From: Anaerolineaceae bacterium
GTDB lineage: Bacteria > Chloroflexota > Anaerolineae > Anaerolineales > Anaerolineaceae
NCBI GenBank assembly: GCA_029265815.1
Contig: JAJUGU010000013.1
Location: 1 to 33,588, forward strand
Direction: 5' to 3'
Length of the DNA stretch: 33,588 bases
Shown: piece after piece, positions 25,090 through 32,752 of the stretch
Numbering within the stretch: the stretch's first letter is position 1
How the letters are laid out: each line of letters begins with the position of its first letter
Translations under genes and position numbers: made by a program
The notes under the pieces: model-generated
Database searches by the model: none
What the model was told of the DNA's origin: nothing
Seen by the model: the letters and a program-made list of their open reading frames with translations, nothing else

Positions 25090-25118
25090 ATTATACTAGG
25101 TGAAAATTATGGTTTCAA
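25090..25118 (-). promoter_or_regulatory. Promoter of the ECF sigma gene
   Basis: On the minus strand, TTGAAA (25118-25113) and a perfect TATAAT (25095-25090) are separated by exactly 17 bases; transcription would start near 25083. The -35 box falls inside the first codons of the phosphatase gene on the other strand. Confidence 0.75.
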
Positions 25119-25639
25119 AAGACATTCTGCCATACGCTGAATCCTACTGGGTGGTTCCAGGTAAAATCATAGCAGGTGAATACCCGGGAGTACCTGAAGA
25201 AGAAAAGGCCCGTAAACGCATTCAGGCATTATTGAAGGCGGGTGTGCGTATATTCATTGATCTCACTAAGCCTGGTGATTCTTTTCGCCCATACCAATCT
25301 CTTCTTTACCAAGAAGCAGAAGAATACGGAATAGATGTATCCTGGAAAAATTATCCAGTTGCTGATCTGGGGATTCCATCAAAATCACAAATGATTAATA
25401 TTCTTGATGAAATTGATCTAGCAGTTCGACAAGAGAAGATTCCGTATATCCACTGCCTTGCCGGTATTGGTCGAACTGGTACGGTTGTGGGTTGTTATTT
25501 AATCCGACATGGCGTTCCTGCTAGTGCTGTACTTGCGCAGATTGCTGAACTGCGTAAGGATGTTCCAACATGGTGGTGTACGAGTCCTGAAGTGAATACA
25601 CAGGTGCAGTTTGTTTTAGGATGGCAGGAAAGGATGTAA
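25109..25639 (+). CDS. Dual-specificity/tyrosine phosphatase-like protein
   Basis: The 176-residue product has the phosphatase P-loop HCLAGIGRTGT, with Cys116 and Arg122 of the CX5R motif. The N-terminal half (SYWVVPGKIIAGEYPG, VRIFIDLTKPGDS) is typical of small DSP-like proteins that act on phospho-Tyr, phospho-Ser/Thr or phosphoinositides/nucleotides. The substrate cannot be told. It is divergent from the ECF sigma gene. I chose ATG 25109, six bases after AGGTG; GTG 25100 also in frame. A TATACT box at 25092-25097 is so close that the mRNA may have almost no leader. Confidence 0.85.
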   Translation: MVSKDILPYAESYWVVPGKIIAGEYPGVPEEEKARKRIQALLKAGVRIFIDLTKPGDSFRPYQSLLYQEAEEYGIDVSWKNYPVADLGIPSKSQMINILDEIDLAVRQEKIPYIHCLAGIGRTGTVVGCYLIRHGVPASAVLAQIAELRKDVPTWWCTSPEVNTQVQFVLGWQERM

Positions 25640-25651
25640 TTTGTCAGTTGA

Positions 25652-25680
25652 TTGACCATTCACGTCGAATGGGGTAAAAT
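25652..25680 (+). promoter_or_regulatory. Promoter of rplI
   Basis: TTGACC (25652-25657, five of six) and TAAAAT (25675-25680, five of six) are separated by exactly 17 bases. Transcription would begin near 25687, giving a leader of about 52 bases before rplI. Confidence 0.75.
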
Positions 25681-25689
25681 TTGCGCCTA

Positions 25690-25731
25690 CATGTGTTGTA
25701 CCCTTCACATGAATCTACTATATGGAAAGGG
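25690..25731 (+). promoter_or_regulatory. rplI leader hairpin with loop complementary to the SD
   Basis: CATGTG (25690-25695) pairs with CACATG (25706-25711). The 10-base loop ends CCCTT (25701-25705), which is complementary to AAGGG (25727-25731), the core of the rplI ribosome binding site. The two pairings could coexist as a pseudoknot and hide the SD. This is a structural inference; no L9 autoregulation is assumed as known. Confidence 0.4.
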
Positions 25732-25738
25732 CTTGAAA

Positions 25739-26296
25739 ATGAAAGTAATGTTGTTGAAAGATGTATACAAGCTGGGACATGCAGGTGATGTAAAAAAGGT
25801 GGCTGACGGTTATGGCCGCAATTTCCTTCTACCTCAAGGACTTGCAGTTCTGGCCACTCCTGGTGCGCTGAAAACCGTTGAAAAAATCCGTGAAAAAGCT
25901 GCCATTGAACGCGCCAACCTTAATAAAGAAATGGGTGGGCTTGCGGAACGGTTGGCTGGCGTTGAATTGCAATTTGTCAGCAAGGCTGGCGAAACTGGCA
26001 AATTGTACGGATCGATCACCTCACAGATGGTTGTCGATGAACTGAATAAAGTTTTAGGTACAACTTTGAACCGCCACCAGGTTGAGATAGAACCAATTCG
26101 CACCCTGGGTGAGCATATCGCTATCATCCATCTGACTGTTGACTTGAATCCACGGATCAAAGTCATGGTGTACCGCGAAGGCGAGGCGATAAAATCTGCA
26201 CCCAAGAAAGAGACTCCTGCTAAAGCAGATGGATCAGTCGAAGTGAAAAATGAAGCTGCGTCGGCTGCTGAAGAGGCTAAGGAAAGCGCTGAATAA
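25739..26296 (+). CDS. rplI: 50S ribosomal protein L9 with acidic C-terminal tail
   Basis: The product begins [20 protein letters not shown] and [18 protein letters not shown], the L9 N-domain, then the long connecting helix and a C-domain with [12 protein letters not shown]. At 185 residues it exceeds the usual 148-150; the extra C-terminal part after [11 protein letters not shown] is rich in Ala, Glu and Lys. L9 reaches across between ribosomes and limits frameshifting. I chose ATG 25739 with GGAAAGGG 7 bases ahead; the frame opens earlier but only as a leader. The usual neighbours rpsF, ssb and rpsR are not here. Confidence 0.96.
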   Translation: MKVMLLKDVYKLGHAGDVKKVADGYGRNFLLPQGLAVLATPGALKTVEKIREKAAIERANLNKEMGGLAERLAGVELQFVSKAGETGKLYGSITSQMVVDELNKVLGTTLNRHQVEIEPIRTLGEHIAIIHLTVDLNPRIKVMVYREGEAIKSAPKKETPAKADGSVEVKNEAASAAEEAKESAE

Positions 26297-26322
26297 ATTC
26301 TGATTTTCTGATTTGTGCGATG

Positions 26323-26366
26323 AACCGGCCAAATCAGCCTGGGGGCTGGGTGGCCGGTTTCTCTTA
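26323..26366 (+). terminator. Terminator after rplI
   Basis: AACCGGCCA (26323-26331) pairs with TGGCCGGTT (26351-26359), nine perfect pairs, with an inner AGCC/GGCT stem in the loop, and is followed by TTCTCTT. It would end the rplI transcript. Confidence 0.85.
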
Positions 26367-26386
26367 AAATGGATTAAGATTAACCC

Positions 26387-27784
26387 ATGACAATTGGTGA
26401 ATACCTCAAGCGAATACGAGAAGAAAAAAAGATTACCCTTGAGCAGGTAGCTGAGGGTACAAAAATTCGTATCCAATTCCTTAAGGCGATAGAAGAAGAT
26501 CGTTTGCACGATTTGCCTTCTTTATCTCAGGCTAAAGGATTTTGCAGGCTTTACGCATCTTTTCTGGGACTAAATCCCGTGCAAGTTTTTGACGAAATTG
26601 AGAAAGCGAATCGCCAGGTAATAGAACCTGAACAGAATGTTGAATCTGGCGAAAAGCTGCCAATTCCGGTGGTGGTAGAAAATCATGAAACCCGACCGAA
26701 AAAGATCATTGCAAAAGTAACCAAACGCAAGCAAGAGGCTGCTGAACCCAGACGGGAACCATCTGCGTCAGTAAAAGAAAAACCACATTCACAAGTAATT
26801 TTTGAAGAGATCGGAAAAGAGCTACAAAATCAACGCGAAGCGCTGGGTCTTTCGCGTACAGACATTGAAAGGCAAATAAAAATACGAGAGTATTTTATCT
26901 ATTCGCTTGAACAAGGTCAGATCGATAACCTTCCATCAACAGTGCAAGGCCGTGGGATGTTGAATAATTACGCAGCGTTTATGAACCTGGATGCTGAATT
27001 CATGCAAATGCGATATGCAGAAGGGCTGCAGTTACGCAGGCAGGAACGTCACCAGGCTGAAGAAGAAGCTCGTAAAACTGGGATCACTGTGGTGGGTAAA
27101 GAACCACTCAGCGGTTGGCGAAAATTTCTTACCCCCGATCTATTAGTTGGTGGTAGTGTATTTATTATTCTTTTTTCCCTGGTCATCTGGGGAGCAATTC
27201 AGGTGATACGCACTAGCTTTCCTGATATAGAACCTACTGCCAGCCAGACCGTTGAGTTATTACCAGAAGCCACGCCGTCACCTTCAATTGTGCTAGAGGC
27301 TACCGAGAGCGCGACAGTCAATCAAAATGAACCAACTCAAACAGGAGGAACTCCTGGTACTGATTTACAGAGTGCGTTAACCGCTGTGAGCAGTAATCCG
27401 ATCCAACTGGTTGTGGTTGCCCATCAGCGGGCTTTTATGAAAGTAACGGTAGATGGCAAAGAAGAATTCTCTGGGCGGGTAATTCCCGGAAATGTATATT
27501 CATATTCTGGAAAGACAAAGATCACGTTATTAACAGGAAACGGCGCAGCCTTGCAGGTTTACTATAACCAGCAGGACCAGGGAATTATCGGATTTCTAGG
27601 AGAAGTGGTCGAATTGGAATTTACAACTCAGGCAATGGTCACCCCGACACCGAGATTTACCGCAACACCGACCCGCACCCAGCAGCCGACACTCACAGCG
27701 CTGCCGACACAAACATTACAGCCAACTGCAACAATCCCTACCATCACGATTACACCAGCACGAACGATTACACCCCAACCATGA
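26387..27784 (+). CDS. RodZ-like membrane protein with two HTH domains
   Basis: The 465-residue product has two helix-turn-helix modules of the HTH_25/RodZ kind: residues 1-70 (GEYLKRIREEKKITLEQVAE) and 137-205 (IGKELQNQREALGLSRTDIE). A single membrane segment lies at 252-275, then a DUF4115-like beta domain at 338-415 (QLVVVAHQRAFMKVTVDGKE) and a Thr/Pro-rich tail. RodZ links MreB to the cell-wall machinery, but its normal form has one HTH. The start has no SD, and a -10-like box lies just ahead. Its last four bases overlap rimO. Confidence 0.85.
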   Translation: MTIGEYLKRIREEKKITLEQVAEGTKIRIQFLKAIEEDRLHDLPSLSQAKGFCRLYASFLGLNPVQVFDEIEKANRQVIEPEQNVESGEKLPIPVVVENHETRPKKIIAKVTKRKQEAAEPRREPSASVKEKPHSQVIFEEIGKELQNQREALGLSRTDIERQIKIREYFIYSLEQGQIDNLPSTVQGRGMLNNYAAFMNLDAEFMQMRYAEGLQLRRQERHQAEEEARKTGITVVGKEPLSGWRKFLTPDLLVGGSVFIILFSLVIWGAIQVIRTSFPDIEPTASQTVELLPEATPSPSIVLEATESATVNQNEPTQTGGTPGTDLQSALTAVSSNPIQLVVVAHQRAFMKVTVDGKEEFSGRVIPGNVYSYSGKTKITLLTGNGAALQVYYNQQDQGIIGFLGEVVELEFTTQAMVTPTPRFTATPTRTQQPTLTALPTQTLQPTATIPTITITPARTITPQP

Positions 27785-29115
27785 AAAAGAAAACCTTTTA
27801 TCTTGTTTCTCTTGGCTGTGCCAAAAATAGTGTTGATTCTGACTCTATGGCTGAACTGCTGCAGCGAGATGGGTATACTGCGGTTGAAAACCCTTCCAGG
27901 GCTGAGATTTTGATTGTCAATACTTGTGGATTTATTCAACAGGCACGTCAGGAATCATTGGATGTATTGACTGAACTGGCAGCTGAGAAAAAAAACGATC
28001 AACTGTTGATCGCTGCCGGATGCCTGACAGAACGCTACCGGGAAAAGATCACTGAGTCTGTAACAGGTATCGACGGTATTATTGGTACTCGGCGCTGGAT
28101 GGATATCGTTGATCTGGTTCATGAGTTGAGATCCAATCCTCAAATCCCACGCTATCATCTTCCAGAAGCTGTCAGTATTGGAACAGATGAGCTAGGGGTG
28201 TTACGTGTGTCTGTGCAGGGAGAAAGCGCTTATTTGAAAATCGCCGATGGTTGCCGAAGGGCGTGCGCGTTTTGTTCCATTCCACTGATCAAGGGTCCGC
28301 CTGTCAGCCGGCCGATAGATTCCATTATCCATGAAGCTGAAGATTTGCAAGAAAACGGAATCATGGAACTGAATCTGATTGCGCAGGATACCACTGATTA
28401 TGGTTCTGACCTGGGTATGAAAGATGGCCTTGTGACCCTGCTGGAAAAGATGTTGCCGAAAATACCTGATATTCCGTGGGTGAGAGTGCTTTATGCTTAT
28501 CCTGGTTTTGTCAGCGATGCATTGATTGATCTCATGAGTGCAAATAACCAGCTTCTCCCGTATCTTGATATTCCACTTCAGCATGCTCATCCAGAAATGT
28601 TAAAACGTATGAAGCGTCCATCGGATATGGATTGGGTGCGCCGGACGATCGAAAAAATGCGCAGGCAGATTCCTAACCTGGCACTGCGTACTACTTTTAT
28701 CACCGGGTTTCCTGGTGAAACCGAACGCGAATTTCAAACCTTGCTGGATTTCATCCGAGAAATCGAATTCGATCATCTGGGTGTGTTTCCATATTCCTTT
28801 GAGGTGGGAACTACTGCAGAACCACTTGGGGATCCGATTTCAGAAAAGGAAAAGGAGAAACGAGTTGAGGAGATTATGCACTTGCAGGAGGGCATTTCTC
28901 TCAAACGCAATCAGCGCATGATCGGTAATCAACTCGATGTCTTGATTGAGGGTAATGGTGATGGGATCTCTGTGGGCAGGTCTTATCGTGATGCCCCCGA
29001 AATTGATGGGCTGGTCATTGTCGAAGACATAGCGGAAATTGGAGAAATCGTTCCTGTGCAGATTACAGGGGCACTGACGCACGATTTAATGGGTAAATTA
29101 ATAGAAAAAAAATAG
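27781..29115 (+). CDS. rimO: Ribosomal protein S12 methylthiotransferase RimO
   Basis: The 444-residue radical SAM enzyme adds a methylthio group to the Asp of S12. The N-terminal UPF0004 domain has Cys13 (SLGCAKNSVDS), Cys49 (NTCGF) and Cys81 for the second cluster. The radical SAM motif GCRRACAFC gives Cys158, Cys162 and Cys165. The C-terminal TRAM-like part ends with QITGALTHDLMGKL. SLGCAKN with VDSD rather than the MNxxDSE of MiaB favours RimO. It overlaps the RodZ-like gene by four bases (ATGA), a strong sign of coupling. Confidence 0.95.
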   Translation: MKKKTFYLVSLGCAKNSVDSDSMAELLQRDGYTAVENPSRAEILIVNTCGFIQQARQESLDVLTELAAEKKNDQLLIAAGCLTERYREKITESVTGIDGIIGTRRWMDIVDLVHELRSNPQIPRYHLPEAVSIGTDELGVLRVSVQGESAYLKIADGCRRACAFCSIPLIKGPPVSRPIDSIIHEAEDLQENGIMELNLIAQDTTDYGSDLGMKDGLVTLLEKMLPKIPDIPWVRVLYAYPGFVSDALIDLMSANNQLLPYLDIPLQHAHPEMLKRMKRPSDMDWVRRTIEKMRRQIPNLALRTTFITGFPGETEREFQTLLDFIREIEFDHLGVFPYSFEVGTTAEPLGDPISEKEKEKRVEEIMHLQEGISLKRNQRMIGNQLDVLIEGNGDGISVGRSYRDAPEIDGLVIVEDIAEIGEIVPVQITGALTHDLMGKLIEKK

Positions 29116-29138
29116 GCTGATTTCTCAGCCAATTTTTT
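29105..29138. terminator. Bidirectional terminator after rimO
   Basis: GGCTGA (29115-29120), TTTC loop, TCAGCC (29125-29130), with an A-run on the left (29105-29112) and AATTTTTT on the right. It serves rimO and the converging minus-strand TPR gene. The GGCTGA begins at the last base of the rimO stop codon, so the stem overlaps the coding end. Confidence 0.85.
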
Positions 29139-30316
29139 CAGCCTTCAGGGGTTGGCGTTGGTGCGTTTGGATCCAGCGTGGGGGTAGGGGTTGCAGGTGG
29201 ATGGGCACAATACTCTCGCGCTTGCGGGAGTTTCGCAGCCACGCTGGAGTAGGAATAAATGCTCTGAGATTTCTCGTACTGGGTAACCGCTCCGCACCAG
29301 TCAAAAGTCTGTTGGAGAAAATCGCCATAACCGTCCAACGCTTTGGCGTATCTCTGGGTAACTGTAATACCAGAACTGTCCATCAGTTGAGGCACCATTC
29401 CGTATAAAGTAGCAAACTGATCTACCGCCATTTGCCAGTTGACTGACCAGTATGAGCCAGCTGCCAGGTACATACGTGCCCACGAGCGATAAGATTCTGC
29501 ATCGACATCTATCGGAGCAATATCTTCGGCAAGAGCAAAGGCATAAAGACCGCTTTCCAGGTTTCCTGCCTGAATCTCGGCAATTCCATGATTGCGCAGA
29601 GCGGCATAATACAATCCATCAACTTTTACTGGTTCGTAAGTTGGATCGATATCGCGTAACGCAAGAACTGTGTTATAAAGACCGGTCCAATCACCAGCCT
29701 TATACTGATCTTGAGCCTGCTTGAGCAAAACACTGGTGGATTTTGTGTCTCTGGTGGGGACAGGGGTAATGACTGCCTGAACGGTAGGTTGTGGGGTAGT
29801 AACCTGCATACTGCCTTGACTTTGAGCGATCAGAACACCGATTTCCACCAGCTTCTGATCAATGTTTGGATAATCGGGATAAATTTGAAGAATATATTCA
29901 TAGCGCTGCTTAGCACTGTTGTAATTGCCGGCTTCTTGATCAATGATTGCTAGGGCATACTGTTTATTTGCCAAGGTCAATCTTTGTTCCGTTTCTGCTG
30001 CCTGCCTGGCTTGCATACCCAGGAGATATCCGATGCCAGATCCGATTGCGGAAAGCAGCAGAATTGTCAGAATCCCGAGCCAGATCCATTTTGCTCGTTT
30101 GGGTTTCATGATTGGCTGTGGTTCATTCTCGTTTTCTGAGGTTTGTGTTGTTTCAGCAGATACTAGAGATACATTGCTGGAAGGTTTGACCACACCCCTT
30201 ACCTTATTGGGACGGGTTTCATCTATAGACTGCTTTGTCCCTTTGGTGGGTTTGGTTTCTTCCATCGGTGATGGGATATTGATTGGTGATGTTTCTTCAA
30301 GTTTTTTCTTTGGCAT
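29138..30316 (-). CDS. Membrane-anchored TPR-like protein
   Basis: The 392-residue product has a charged, disordered N-terminus (1-75), one membrane segment (77-100, WIWLGILTILLLSAIGSGIG), then helical repeats of TPR type (ANKQYALAIIDQEAGNYNSA; later LLKQAQDQYKAGDWTGLYNT and DGYGDFLQQTFDWCGAV). A Pro/Thr linker lies near 175-195 and the C-terminus is PTPTP-rich. It should be exported with the repeats outside. No enzyme motif is visible; a scaffold role in the envelope is only a guess. It is transcribed away from murJ's end, from its own promoter. Confidence 0.75.
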   Translation of the reverse strand: MPKKKLEETSPINIPSPMEETKPTKGTKQSIDETRPNKVRGVVKPSSNVSLVSAETTQTSENENEPQPIMKPKRAKWIWLGILTILLLSAIGSGIGYLLGMQARQAAETEQRLTLANKQYALAIIDQEAGNYNSAKQRYEYILQIYPDYPNIDQKLVEIGVLIAQSQGSMQVTTPQPTVQAVITPVPTRDTKSTSVLLKQAQDQYKAGDWTGLYNTVLALRDIDPTYEPVKVDGLYYAALRNHGIAEIQAGNLESGLYAFALAEDIAPIDVDAESYRSWARMYLAAGSYWSVNWQMAVDQFATLYGMVPQLMDSSGITVTQRYAKALDGYGDFLQQTFDWCGAVTQYEKSQSIYSYSSVAAKLPQAREYCAHPPATPTPTLDPNAPTPTPEG

Positions 30317-30323
30317 GGCGACA

Positions 30324-30329
30324 ATTATA
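30324..30329 (-). promoter_or_regulatory. -10 box of the TPR gene, implying a leaderless mRNA
   Basis: On the minus strand TATAAT (30329-30324) ends seven bases before the ATG at 30316, so transcription should begin at or one base before the start codon. No SD is present. The -35 region is poor (CTAGTT or TAGTTC). Confidence 0.6.
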
Positions 30330-30362
30330 CCGTAAAGATTCCAATGAACTAGATTTTAGACG

Positions 30363-31913
30363 CTACAACCTGGCTAGTAGTTTCATTTCTCGCCAGATCC
30401 ACGGTAGAGCTGCGGTGAAACCTAATATCATTGGCAGTGTGGCCGAAACGAGAATCGGCAAACGACCTGTAAAGAGTTGCAGGCAACCCCAGGTGACTAT
30501 GGAAGCAGTTAACAAAGCCAGGAATGAACGGACCATTGTGGAACCCGGGTGAATGCGGATACCACCGATTTTTGAGAGTAAAACGAGAAGAGCCGCGGCT
30601 TCGAGCGTGAAGATGACCGAATCCGTGAGCGCAATCCCAGGTGCGCCAAGCACACGATAGAGAATACTGCCGAGAAGAATATAAAGAATCACGTTGGAGC
30701 CAGCAGTGATCAGCGGTATCCAGGCGTTCTGGCGGGCATAGAAAGAACGCGCACTGATTTCTTTTAGAGAATGACCAAATAAACCGACCATAAAGGCAGC
30801 CGTGACCCAGTTGAGCAGAGCAGTTCCTTCTTCACCGAAATCGAACGCCAGTTTTAACAGGGGCTGCAAACCAAAGGCCAGAACGGCTGCGATTGGCAGC
30901 GATAGAGCCATCAGCACCTTGACCGCTTTTTGCACCGTTTCTGTGAATGCCTGCCTGTCTTCTCTGGTGAAATGCTCCGAAAGGGTGGGCAGCAGGGCAG
31001 TGCCGATGGCTGTTCCAATGAGCGTTTCAGGAACCTGCTGGATCATCCATCCGTAGGTGAGAGAAGTGACTGCCCCGGCTGCCAGGCGCGAAGCCAGGTT
31101 ATCGCGGATGAGAAATATCAGTTGGATACAGAGCATGGTTAACAGGCGCGGACCCATAAGGGACAGTACTTTTCTGACATCCTCATTGTGCAAGCTGATG
31201 GATGGGATCCAGCGGAAGTGAAATTTGGCTAAACCGGGGATCTGAATGGCCAGGTGCAGAACGGCACCGATGATCACCCCGTAGACCAGGCCTTGCACAC
31301 CCAGCCCGAAGGCGGGGAGAGTAATCGATCCAATGGTATACCCGGCTTTAGGCGAGAGGATGGTGACGCCGAAGATCTGACCGATGTTGTAAAAGAGGGG
31401 AGCCATGGCTGGCAGGAGAAAATGCTGATTGGCCTGTAGACCGGCCATTACCAGCCCGCTAATAGAGAAAATGATCGTCGCGATCAGATTGAGGCGCATT
31501 AAGCGGATGACGAGGTGCTGTTGTTCGGTTGTGAAACCAGGGGCAATGCCAATTTCTGCTTTGACCATCGGGCTGGCAAAGATCGCTACCAGGACGGCGA
31601 GAAGAATCGTTACCACGAATGCCAGGTTTGCTATGCGGCTGAATAATTCCCAGGCAGAGCGCTGCCCAGATTTGGTGAGCACTTCGCTGAGTACAGGGAT
31701 GAATGCGATAGCGAGTGCACCACCAGAGATCAGTGCAAAAAGCAGGTCAGGGACGTTGTTGGCAACGTTGAACGCGTCGAGTTCGCGTGAAAGGCCGAAT
31801 TGACGAGCGATGAGAATCTGCCGAATGAATGCCAGCACCTTATCGAGCAGAAAAAAGAATGCCAGCAGCAGGGATATTTTTGTCAGCCGTGAAAGTTTCA
31901 TTGAATCATCCAC
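30363..31913 (-). CDS. murJ: Lipid II flippase MurJ (MviN family)
   Basis: The 516-residue polytopic membrane protein moves lipid II across the membrane for peptidoglycan building. The start segment LLDKVLAFIRQILIARQFG and NVANNVPDLLFALISGGALA are typical of MurJ, as is the MIQQVPETLIGTAIGTALLP block in mid-protein and about 14 hydrophobic helices. ATG 31913 gives MDDSMKLS; ATG 31901 is also possible, as neither has a strong SD. It sits upstream of the TPR gene and divergent from the RsmI-like gene. Confidence 0.93.
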   Translation of the reverse strand: MDDSMKLSRLTKISLLLAFFFLLDKVLAFIRQILIARQFGLSRELDAFNVANNVPDLLFALISGGALAIAFIPVLSEVLTKSGQRSAWELFSRIANLAFVVTILLAVLVAIFASPMVKAEIGIAPGFTTEQQHLVIRLMRLNLIATIIFSISGLVMAGLQANQHFLLPAMAPLFYNIGQIFGVTILSPKAGYTIGSITLPAFGLGVQGLVYGVIIGAVLHLAIQIPGLAKFHFRWIPSISLHNEDVRKVLSLMGPRLLTMLCIQLIFLIRDNLASRLAAGAVTSLTYGWMIQQVPETLIGTAIGTALLPTLSEHFTREDRQAFTETVQKAVKVLMALSLPIAAVLAFGLQPLLKLAFDFGEEGTALLNWVTAAFMVGLFGHSLKEISARSFYARQNAWIPLITAGSNVILYILLGSILYRVLGAPGIALTDSVIFTLEAAALLVLLSKIGGIRIHPGSTMVRSFLALLTASIVTWGCLQLFTGRLPILVSATLPMILGFTAALPWIWREMKLLARL

Positions 31914-32038
31914 TTGAAGTAATCATACAGAATACTATCATAAAAAAACGGCATGTGGATCGGGTTCGTGGAAGCCACAAAACCAGTTAAAATCAATTTA
32001 TCAGATCATAGCCAATTATTGGAATCCAGGAGTAGTAA

Positions 32039-32716
32039 ATGAACAAAAAAAAGGGAAAACTGTATATCGTGGCTACTCCCATCGGGAATATGGGTGACAT
32101 CACCCTGAGGGCTATTGAAGTATTGAAGAGTGTTGATGCCGTGATTTGCGAGGAATTAAAACCCGGCAGTTCTCTGCTGAAAAAACTCGGGATAACGGTA
32201 AAAGAGTTGGTGTTGCTCAATGAGCACAATGAAGCGGAGAAAGCAGCGGATCTTCTGGTGCGGCTACTCAATGGCGAATCGATGGCGCTGATCTCTGATT
32301 GTGGCACCCCAGTGTTTTCGGACCCTGGTTCGTACCTGATCCAGCTTGCGTCTAGCTCGGGTGTGGAGGTCTCCCCCATACCAGGAGCATCATCTTTGAG
32401 CGCAACACTCTCGCTCCTGGATACGAAGATCGAGCGTTTTGTCTTTGCCGGTTTTCTACCTCGAGAGGCTGAACAGCGCCGGAGGGAATTATCACGCTAC
32501 CGCAGTTACCGCATGCCAGTGGTAGCGATGGATACCCCCTACCGTCTGGCAGCCTTGCTGGAAGATGTGGCAAGAATTTTTGGTAAGGGGCAATGGGTGA
32601 TGGTGGCTTTTGATCTAACGCTGCCTTCAGAATGCGTCTTCCGCGGTGAAGTGGCAGAGGTGATCAAACAGGTGGGTTCGAAAAAAGGAGAATTTATGCT
32701 GGTGATTGGGCGCTAA
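32039..32716 (+). CDS. rsmI: RsmI-like 16S rRNA 2'-O-methyltransferase, short and divergent
   Basis: The 225-residue product is a tetrapyrrole-methylase-fold SAM enzyme: GKLYIVATPIGNMGDITLRA at the start, LISDCGTPVFSDPGSYLI, VSPIPGASSLSATLS and RFVFAGFLPRE. These match RsmI, which methylates C1402 of 16S rRNA. Two differences stand out: the usual AEDTRxTxxLL reads CEELKPGSSLL, and the C-terminal domain of standard RsmI (about 280 residues) is missing. It may be a variant family with another target. SD CAGGAG lies 6 bases ahead of ATG 32039. Divergent from murJ. Confidence 0.8.
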   Translation: MNKKKGKLYIVATPIGNMGDITLRAIEVLKSVDAVICEELKPGSSLLKKLGITVKELVLLNEHNEAEKAADLLVRLLNGESMALISDCGTPVFSDPGSYLIQLASSSGVEVSPIPGASSLSATLSLLDTKIERFVFAGFLPREAEQRRRELSRYRSYRMPVVAMDTPYRLAALLEDVARIFGKGQWVMVAFDLTLPSECVFRGEVAEVIKQVGSKKGEFMLVIGR

Positions 32717-32752
32717 TGAAGTGTCTTTTGTTCTAACAAATTGGAGGGTATG

